From Nocardia sienata NBRC 100364 (GTDB taxonomy: Bacteria > Actinomycetota > Actinomycetes > Mycobacteriales > Mycobacteriaceae): DNA of 64,000 bases. Each line of letters starts with the position of its first letter. Position 1 is the first letter of the stretch. The position numbers were made by a program, and so were the translations under genes. The DNA lies in the NCBI RefSeq assembly GCF_001613205.1, contig NZ_BDBX01000021.1, positions 186,001 to 250,000 of the forward strand. The letters are read 5' to 3'. Of this stretch, positions 61,801 through 64,000 are shown piece by piece. The notes beneath the pieces are model-generated. The model had not been told where the DNA came from. It ran no database searches and was given only the letters and a program-made list of their open reading frames with translations.

Positions 61801-63114
61801 CCAGGTCAGCGGCTGCCGGGGCGCGGTATCCGGATCGCCGGGGTCCGTCCCTGCCGCGACCGTCGCCCCGGCGGGAGCTCCTTCCAGGATCACGTGCGCG
61901 TTGGTACCGCCCATACCGAACGACGAGACAGCGGCGCGGCGCACCGGGGCGGCCGGCCAGGGCCGGTTGTCGGTCACCACGGTCAGGCCCAGCTCATCGA
62001 GCGGTATCCGGGAATTGGGCGTGTGGAAATTCAGGCTGGGTACCAGCCGGCCGTACCGCACACACAGTGCGGTTTTGATGAACCCGGCGATTCCGGCCGC
62101 ACCTTCCAGGTGCCCGATATTGGTCTTGACCGAGCCGACGGCCAGCGGCCGCCCGGCCGGTCGTCCGGCGCCATAGGTATCGCCCAGCGCGGCCGCCTCC
62201 ACCGGATCGCCCGCGGGGGTGCCGGTTCCGTGTAGCTCCACATAGTCCACCGACTCCGGTTCGACCGCGGCGGCCGCGAGCGCGTCCCGGATGACCGCCG
62301 CCTGAGTGGCCGGACTGGGTGCGCTCAGCACCTGACGATCGTTGCCGTTGTTGACCGAACTTCCACGGATCACCGCGTAGACCCGGCGGCCGGCGGCCAC
62401 CGCCCGGTGCAGTGGCTCGAGCACGACGATGCCCCCGCCTTCACCACGGACGGTCCCGTCGGCGTCGGCATCGAAGGTGCGGCACTTCCCCGACGGCGAA
62501 TGGGCGCCGAACTGTTCGTAGCGCTCCCCGCTGAGCGGCGACAGGATCAGGTTGACGCCACCGGCGAGCGCGACCTCGCAGTCACCACGGCGGATCGCTT
62601 CGGCGGCCAGATGCACCGCCACCAGCGACGAGGACTGCCCACTGTCGACCACAAGACTCGGCCCGGTGAACCCGTAGTAATTCGAGATCCGGTTGGCCGC
62701 CACACCCCGGCCCACCGCCCACAGCGAATGCCGGCTGATAGCGGCTCGTCCCCGCGCGGCCACGATTTCGGCGAAATCGGTACCGGTACTCCCGAGGAAC
62801 ACACCGGTGGCAACCTCGGCCGGGGCGCCGAAACCCGCGTCCTCCAGCGCCTCCCAGCTCAGTTCCAGACCGAGCAGCTGCTGGGGATCGATATCGCGGG
62901 CCTCGTTCGGGGGCACGCCGAAGAAGTCCGCGTCGTATCGGGTCGCGGTATCCAGGAACCCCGCGATTTCGTCGATTCCCGGACGGTCCGGCCCGGCGGT
63001 GCCGATCGCGTCCTCTCCTTCCCGCAGCAGTCGCCAGAATGCCTGGAGATCGGGGGCTCCGGGCATACGGCACGACATCCCGACAACAGCGATATCGTTC
63101 GCCGACTCGATCAT
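46573..63114 (-). CDS. Type I polyketide synthase: KSQ loading module plus two fully reducing modules
   Basis: About 5513 residues from the ATG at 63114; a GTG at 63171 would add 19 residues and neither has a strong ribosome-binding site. Domain order: KSQ-AT-DH-ACP, then KS-AT-DH-ER-KR-ACP twice. The first KS has Gln (VDSGQSSS) in place of the catalytic Cys, as in decarboxylating loading modules. The C-terminal tail ([14 protein letters not shown]) is a docking-type end that suits the N-terminal helix of the next protein. It starts the chain, probably with propionyl from methylmalonyl-CoA, and adds two fully reduced units. The gene follows the thioesterase end of a preceding protein by 114 bases. 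All catalytic residues I checked in KS, DH and KR are present; one ER is divergent. Confidence 0.95.
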   Translation of the reverse strand: MIESANDIAVVGMSCRMPGAPDLQAFWRLLREGEDAIGTAGPDRPGIDEIAGFLDTATRYDADFFGVPPNEARDIDPQQLLGLELSWEALEDAGFGAPAEVATGVFLGSTGTDFAEIVAARGRAAISRHSLWAVGRGVAANRISNYYGFTGPSLVVDSGQSSSLVAVHLAAEAIRRGDCEVALAGGVNLILSPLSGERYEQFGAHSPSGKCRTFDADADGTVRGEGGGIVVLEPLHRAVAAGRRVYAVIRGSSVNNGNDRQVLSAPSPATQAAVIRDALAAAAVEPESVDYVELHGTGTPAGDPVEAAALGDTYGAGRPAGRPLAVGSVKTNIGHLEGAAGIAGFIKTALCVRYGRLVPSLNFHTPNSRIPLDELGLTVVTDNRPWPAAPVRRAAVSSFGMGGTNAHVILEGAPAGATVAAGTDPGDPDTAPRQPLTWVLSARSPEALGAQAARLRDWLGDHPDLAAAAVASSLARSRAHLEWRAAVVGGDIATLADGLSGLIDPAPETGPGVVAPERAAARRVVFVFPGQGGQWAGMGARLLTADPVFAASVAECEAALAPFVDWSLTEVLRAEPGAPGLDRVDVVQPALFAVMVSLARSWQARGVRPAAVLGHSQGEIAAAVVAGGLSMADGARVVALRSQAVAQELAGSGGMAAVGLSADTVADRLRAFGGRVSVAAENGPGQTVVSGDAEAIGEFLDQCAAEGVWAKRVPVDYASHSAAVERIRDRLLAELEPIRPASGSIPFFSTVTGDYLDTAGLDAGYWYRGLRRQVRFAESVRRLIDTGMNAFVEVSPHPVLNVAIELTAGSLGLSERVAVLGTLERERGGAEQFGAALARAHCVGIDVPAELLAPRTVPVDLPTYAFQRRQCWTPDAAVGAGDVRAYGLVHPDHPVLGAAMPVADTGGWLFAGRLTTRTHPWLADHVLAGTAVVPGSVWVDIALAAGARVGAETVSELRIHPPLPAAEVLDLQVGVAVADDHGQRAFTVHVRPGTEAAGDEGGAPMWVRCASGVLASAVDTADSTGAAIGDRPPAADRVSAGQLYDRLFARGIDYGVAFQGVTAAWEQDGEHFAEVSLDESLTDEAGRFMVHPALFDAMLHPALDSSTAGSDSPAIPIAVSLRGIRLYDRGEPAARVRIGCGEAGATRLAATTENGRPLLTIESVLIEPAGPVPETAAAVADRTSPVRERRTVVAGSFAERLGAVAGPQRQAMVLAVVTEQAAAVLGHDSGDAIDPDLPFTASGFNSLSGIELRHRLARATGVDLPMTLIFDHPTPTAVTRLVRSRLEGHERDAPRAARRDRTEEPIAIVGIGCRFPGGVRSADDLWDLVAGGVDAVTPFPADRGWDLDRLFDADPDKPGTVYTREGGFIEDVAAFDAAFFGIAPREAAAMDPQQRLILEVCWEALENAGIDPATLRNTDAGVYIGAGSSGYAPGVTGEYEGFRLTGNSHSVVSGRVAYVLGLEGPAVTVDTACSSSLVALHLACQALRQGEVSLALTGGVTVAASPDLFVDFSRQRGLAADGRCKPFSAAADGVTWAEGAGLLVVERLSDARRLGHPVLAVVRGSAINQDGASNGLSAPNGPSQERVIAAALANAGLDPAQVDAVEAHGTGTALGDPIEAQALIAAYGSGRAHPLRIGSLKSNIGHAVAAAGIGGVIKMVAALRHETLPKSLYADPPTPHVDWSAGSVRLLAESEPWPAGVGVRRAGVSSFGISGTNAHVILEEAPALAADAPASAAVADGGAAGGVLPLLLSGRSEPGLRGQAERLRQWLIEHPELDVDSIGYSLIETRGWLERRAVVVGADRDELIAGLAALASGTVSPAVVEGGARAGSTAFLFTGGGAQRVGMGAGLYQAFPVFASALDEVCGELDRQLGGSLRAVMFTDPDGLLDQMEWMQPALFAFEVALFRLLESFGVVPDVVAGHSLGELAAAYVAGVWSLPDACALVAARGRLMGAAPSGGAMLAAAVSEAEAAQLLDGYGERVSVGTINGPNSVVFSGYADAVAEIQARLTEAGRKNSLLRISHASHSVLMEPILDEYRAVARGLTYRSPSIPIVSNVSGALIGERLCDPEYWVSHVRSCVRFAPGVDSLIDSGVRRFVEVGPDAALTAMIRECLAERPELETRSVVVASSRRSVDEAAAFVAALGAVRVAGAEVDWGPLFAGRAVGRVPLPTYAFDRQRYWLEPGPSVDVWQSGLDDPGHPLLGAMVQVPDSGEVVFTGRLSRSGQSWVVDHAVAGVALLPGAAFAELVLHIGAVIGCPRVAELVIEAPLPLPAADTVEFRAVVVGKPDESGARRVSVHSRTRPADDSGRTGSGGYEHTPVWVRHVVATLVRQSAGRATDPALGVWPPVGASLLDIGDAYRDLAARGYEYGPVFRGLRAAWRRGDEVFAEVELPAGAGGDEFDLHPALLDAALHVILVTGLLPDTWSGQVAVPFAWEDVELYATGATEVRVRVVATDPGSGRFAVTLTDATGATVAEVGALTMRPISTDALSATRRRTDVGYRVDWVALPEDDGASGDSGTWSPAEIGETVTIAGRTVSVLRLDDETGGDVPRDVRHTVTALTERIQRLLSHDDPVVVVTCRAVAVHPGEPVDITQAPVWGTVRVAQSERPDRIVVLDIDDRSLYRRAVALAVARSTEPQLALRRGTWYAPRLSAGVGDIVGAADLVRTQGWAMTHLQKGTLAGDNIVLAEAPAQPALAPGQVRVALRAVGVNFRDALIALGMVANPVAGSRPISATFCVEGAGVVLETAPDVTEFAPGDRVFGFTSGAGSVSVTDRRLLAPIPEGWSFVQAAAVPVVYATAYYGLVDLAGAEQGETLLLHAATGGVGLAAVQLARHLGLRLLVTAGESKWGVLRDLGFADHEIADSRTLDFERKFLEVTDGRGADIVLDSLAGEFVDASLRLLPRGGRFIEMGLLDERDPVQVAAQYPGVEYRSFVLLDVHPDRLREILTAVVGLFESGALTPSQITAWDIRRAPETFRYMSQARHIGKNVLTVPTPLRPDGTVLITGGTGGLGAGLARHLITEYGVRSLVLTSRRGPEAPGAGELRAELAALGARVDIVACDAADRAALDAVLAAIPARHPLTAVVHAAGVLADGLLDTMTPERIAEVLRPKVDAAWNLHEATESMDLAAFVLYSSIAGVIGNPGQANYAAANVFLDALAQHRQTMGLVATSVAWGLWGDGTGMTTGLGSADIARLRRDGFPPLGTEEGLALFDAALAGGRAAFVGARIDRAALAESGSAGTRSIMRGLLRPSRRRAAAGPGESSTLADRLAVRPAGEREHLVLEVVRTQAAAVLGHETAESIDPGVPFKDLGFDSLSVMEFRNQLVKATGLALPSTLVFDYPTATAITELLLSRIAPDTSGDAGEPAARSSAKADPRRVDEPIAIVGMSCRFPGGVSSPDDLWELVAAGIDATGEFPADRGWDLARLFDPDPDSPGTTYTRRGGFLTDVSGFDAEFFGISPREASAMDPQQRLLLEASWAAIESAGIDPTTLRGSDTGVFMGVCDSGYAERIPEELEGYRLTGTAHSVVSGRVSYVLGLEGPAVSVDTACSSSLVALHQACRALRDGDTSLALAGGVTVAATPWLYINFARQRGLSPDGRCKAFSADADGVAFGEGVGVLVLERLSDALRLGHDVLAVVRGTAVNQDGASNGLTAPNGPSQERVIAAALADAGLEPADVDAVEAHGTGTTLGDPIEANALISAYGQDREHPVRIGTVKSNIGHTVAAAGVVGVVKMVQALRHEMLPRTLHAEEPSPHVEWSDGNVALLTEAVPWPADGRIRRAGVSSFGISGTNAHAILEEAPRVRTRAAEPADPPRTAVPFLVSANSEPGLRAQAQRLRQWLIEHPDLDLRDAARALETTRARLDRRGAVVAADRDELLAGLTEMAAGAPGTITATAGTGATALLFTGQGAQRTGMGAGLYAAFDVFAAAFDEVCSHIDPLLGRSLEDIVFDPGNADLLDRTEFTQPALFAFEVAAFRLLESFGVVPDVLIGHSIGELAAAYVAGVWSLPDACALVVARGRSMGALPAGGAMLAAAVTEDVAVKAVADFADRVSVAAVNGPSSVVLSGDLDAIVEIEAELTRAGVKTNRLRVSHAFHSPRMDPVLDEFRRVAQGVTYHRPTLPIVSNVSGSVAGAELTDPDYWVDQLRGCVRFAPGVETATALGVRRFVENGPDAVLSVMARQCLAATPDIEDRSIFVAAARRSADEPTQLLSALAWAHVAGVAVDWRPLFAGRPGSPVSLPAYVFQHQRYWPAPITVSDVRQPDMDRAGHPLLSAMVRLPDSDGAVFTGRLTADGHPWPADHAVAGTTLLPGAAFVDLVLHIGTTMDCPRLAELVVESPLPLAGETAVELRAVTSGPDESGARAVSVYSRPGGGGPGSGADGDDRSGRWIRHVSATVVPEPQVADTADDDTEPMSWPPRGAAAVDTNDVYADLAARGYEYGPAFRGLRALWRGAGEVFAEVSLPEAAGPADEFGIHPALLDAALHAVVVGGLVPAADADTVAVPFSWEDVVLDAAGASSVRVRAVAKTSSGQVTVWLADTSGVPVARIGTLTLRPISVGALEPAGRHLPGAGYEVDWIRLPESGAEHAEEPAAADTVSDAGDIGEIVTGAGRTAAVIRVDQRMISGDLPEAVHDVVIGVSAEIMRLLDRDIPIVVVTCRAVAVHPGEPVDLSSSAVWGLVRSVQSEYPDRLLLLDIDDWTDYRNSIARVLSVRQEPQLAIRRGAVHAPRLRRAGDEPAVDMAGAQSSWSLRLRGRGTLTGDNFAFAENSDALEPLAAGRVRVSMRLVGLNFRDVLIALGTYPDPDAAIGGEGAGVVLEVAADVTEFAPGDRVFGFFTGVGSVTVTDRRLLARIPRGWSFARAASVPIAYTTAYYALVDLAAAVPGETLLLHAATGGVGMAAIQVARHLGLRSLVTASRPKWGVLRDLGFPEDLIGDSRTLDFEQKFLQVTDGRGVDIVLDSLAGEFVDASLRLLPRGGRFIEMGMIDRRDPAEVAAGHPGVRYRDFMLLDADPGRLQEILATLVALFEAGTLRPSPITAWDVRHGPEAFRYLSQAQHIGKNVLTVPTRMRPDGTVLITGGTGALGAVLARHLVRTYGVRRLVLAGRRGPAAPGAVELRDELIAAGAEVEVVACDAADRAAVDAVLASIPPDRPLTAVVHAAGVLADGVFERLTEEQIRTVLAAKVDAAWNLHEATADLDLAVFVMFSSIAGVIGSPGQANYAAANVFLDSLAHHRRISGLPATSLAWGPWRQGGGMTSALSETDLARLRREGLLPLEDPEGMALFDAALAAGRTVSVAARLDRAALAELPQGELRAVMRGLTRPARRRAAGPVDESPTGLSGQLAGRSPAEQEQLLLEVIRAQAAAVLGYHSAAEIGVDKQFSDIGFDSLGIMEFRNRLKAAAGVQLVATAMFDYPTPVALAGFLRREIAPGDDPMPVITMEFDSLARHCAEAELSPAQRSEIASRLAVLQRQLEGNDRGAADLAENAEKLDDADDRELFDFIDNLS
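46801..52959 (-). other. PKS module 2: KS-AT(malonyl)-DH-ER-KR-ACP
   Basis: KS Cys near 52455. The AT has GHSIGE near 51115 and HAFH near 50818 (malonyl-CoA). DH His near 50185. The ER at about 48720 reads [15 protein letters not shown] with the usual GGEGAG after it and Tyr at the stereo-determining position. KR GGTGALG near 47865. ACP serine near 46945. Predicted to yield a saturated unit. Confidence 0.85.
52960..59214 (-). other. PKS module 1: KS-AT(HASH)-DH-ER-KR-ACP
   Basis: KS Cys near 58695. The AT has GHSLGE near 57345 and HASH near 57040, again with GGGAQ. DH His near 56425. The ER at about 54970 reads [15 protein letters not shown], with Val where Tyr is usual and a longer loop lacking the GGE triad. 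KR GGTGGLG near 54090. ACP serine near 53165. Confidence 0.85.
59215..63114 (-). other. PKS loading module: KSQ-AT(methylmalonyl)-DH-ACP
   Basis: KS active-site Gln codon at 62635-62637, with HGTGT and IGH histidines retained. The AT has GHSQGE near 61265 and VDYASH near 60960 (methylmalonyl-CoA), so decarboxylation should give propionyl-ACP. A dehydratase follows with [12 protein letters not shown] near 60330 and LFDAMLH near 59835. ACP motif GFNSLSG near 59385. There is no ketoreductase. Confidence 0.88.
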
Positions 63115-63228
63115 GGAAATTCCCGTCCAACCAGGTGAATACTGAGTTTTTTCGTGTTCGTCAGCAGCCACGCCGCCACCGCCACACCACCGACCGCGGC
63201 CGGCCGCGCCGGTCCTCTCCGATCGTCG

Positions 63229-64000
63229 TCACGACCCGGGCTCCACCGCCGCCCGCTGCGGATCGGCGCCGGTCACAGCGCTGAGCCACCGCCGGATATG
63301 TGTGGCCACATCGGCTGCGGCCCCGTCCAGCACCGACAAGTGGTCCGCGGTGATCCGCACCGTCGGGCCGGCGTGCTGCCAATCCGGCACCGGCACCGGC
63401 ATATCCGCCAGTCCCGGCATCGGGGTGGTGGCCCGCAGCAGCAGCGTGGGTTCGGAGATCGGCTCCGCCGCGCGGCCGCCGTAGACCTGGCCGTAGTGCG
63501 CCATCACCACCAGGCCCCGATCGTCGACGGTCACCAGTTCGTGGCCGAAGGCCACTTCGAGTGCGCTGCCGAACACCTCCAGGTTGTCCTCTTCGCTGTC
63601 GGGCGAATAGGTGTCGATCATGGCGACACCTCTCGGCGCCCGTCCGCGTTCGGCGAGCCGACCGGCGAGCCCGTGCGCGATCGCGCCACCGATCGAATAG
63701 CCGACCAGCACGAACGGATCCGCCCCCACCGTGTCGAGGGTGGCGTCGGCAAGGCAGTCCAACAGGGCATCCCAGTCTGGCGGCAGCGACTCGCCCGGCC
63801 GCGTACCGGGCAGCCAGAGCGCGGTCATCCCGAACTCCGAACCCAGCTCCCGGGCCAACCGGCCGAACTGGTGCGGACCGTTACCGACCACGAACGACGG
63901 GATACAGATCAGCTTCGGCCCGGCCCCGCCGCGCGCCAGCAACATCGGTTTCGGCGCGACCAGCCGATCGGCCGACTCGTCCAGATCGACGATGAGCCGG
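63229..64000 (-). CDS. C-terminal thioesterase domain of a PKS protein (5' part beyond window)
   Basis: The frame is open from the window edge to the stop at 63229. It reads as an alpha/beta-hydrolase type I thioesterase: [20 protein letters not shown] at the start, nucleophile elbow [25 protein letters not shown] with the acid, and [11 protein letters not shown] with the catalytic His. This is the domain that releases the finished chain by hydrolysis or macrocyclisation. Residues upstream of it ([14 protein letters not shown]) run on without a start, so it is most likely fused to a larger PKS; a free-standing thioesterase starting just outside cannot be excluded. It is transcribed before the loading protein. 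Confidence 0.85.
   Translation of the reverse strand, partial: RLIVDLDESADRLVAPKPMLLARGGAGPKLICIPSFVVGNGPHQFGRLARELGSEFGMTALWLPGTRPGESLPPDWDALLDCLADATLDTVGADPFVLVGYSIGGAIAHGLAGRLAERGRAPRGVAMIDTYSPDSEEDNLEVFGSALEVAFGHELVTVDDRGLVVMAHYGQVYGGRAAEPISEPTLLLRATTPMPGLADMPVPVPDWQHAGPTVRITADHLSVLDGAAADVATHIRRWLSAVTGADPQRAAVEPGS

Noticed and set aside
63195..63208. 14-base palindrome CGCGGCCGGCCGCG between the thioesterase and loading PKS
   Set aside because: All-GC self-complementary sequence is expected by chance in this genome.
1..64000. CRISPR arrays, insertion sequences, rRNA or complete tRNA genes
   Set aside because: None seen; the repetitive PKS sequence explains the long-range similarity in the right half.

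Overview
This window is very GC-rich actinomycete DNA. It has frequent GTG and TTG starts, ATGA and GTGA start/stop overlaps, many TetR/MarR/IclR/LysR/MerR regulators each beside its probable target, P450s, and a modular type I polyketide synthase (PKS) of more than 27 kb. The mix suits Nocardia or a close relative. That placement is inference, because no rRNA or other marker gene is present.

Left part (1-35.6 kb), region by region. (a) 1-3.5 kb: lower meta-cleavage operon (hydratase, acylating acetaldehyde dehydrogenase, 4-hydroxy-2-oxovalerate aldolase cut by the window edge) with a divergent IclR regulator and a clear palindrome between them. (b) 3.5-4.7 kb: a divergent methyltransferase/MerR pair. 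(c) 4.75-9.2 kb: a compact set of less GC-rich genes encoding a P450, a stand-alone condensation-type acyltransferase, a lone acyl carrier protein and an adenylate-forming ligase. It looks like a small carrier-protein-based acyl pathway. (d) 9.3-21.5 kb: ordinary metabolism and regulation (LysR, DoxX-like, 3-hydroxyacyl-CoA dehydrogenase, TetR plus old-yellow-enzyme oxidoreductase, glutamate decarboxylase, MFS exporter, PAP2-diacylglycerol kinase fusion, MsrA, methyltransferase). (e) 22.2-24.9 kb: two tandem P450 paralogues that keep the haem cysteine but lack the EXXR arginine, as in the CYP157 family. (f) 26-30 kb: MarR-controlled catabolic or transport genes. (g) 29.9-30.7 kb: a helix-turn-helix regulator interrupted by an in-frame amber codon. 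(h) 30.9-35.5 kb: a cysteine-rich repeat protein, DhaK/DhaL, and a FadH-type dienoyl-CoA reductase.

Right part (35.6-64 kb), all on the minus strand: the C-terminal thioesterase of a protein that begins outside the window; then a giant PKS with a KSQ loading module and two fully reducing modules; then a two-module PKS with KS-AT-DH-KR-ACP twice. Docking-like ends and the 24-base gap argue that the last two proteins act consecutively: decarboxylated (probably propionyl) starter, two fully reduced extensions, then two extensions ending as double bonds. The thioesterase is transcribed before the loading protein, so gene order and chemical order differ and further modules must lie beyond position 64000.

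The points most worth a second look are the small P450/condensation/ACP/ligase set, the dehydratase inside the KSQ loading module, the two odd acyltransferases with HASH and GGGAQ motifs, the EXXR-less P450 pair, and the amber-interrupted regulator.
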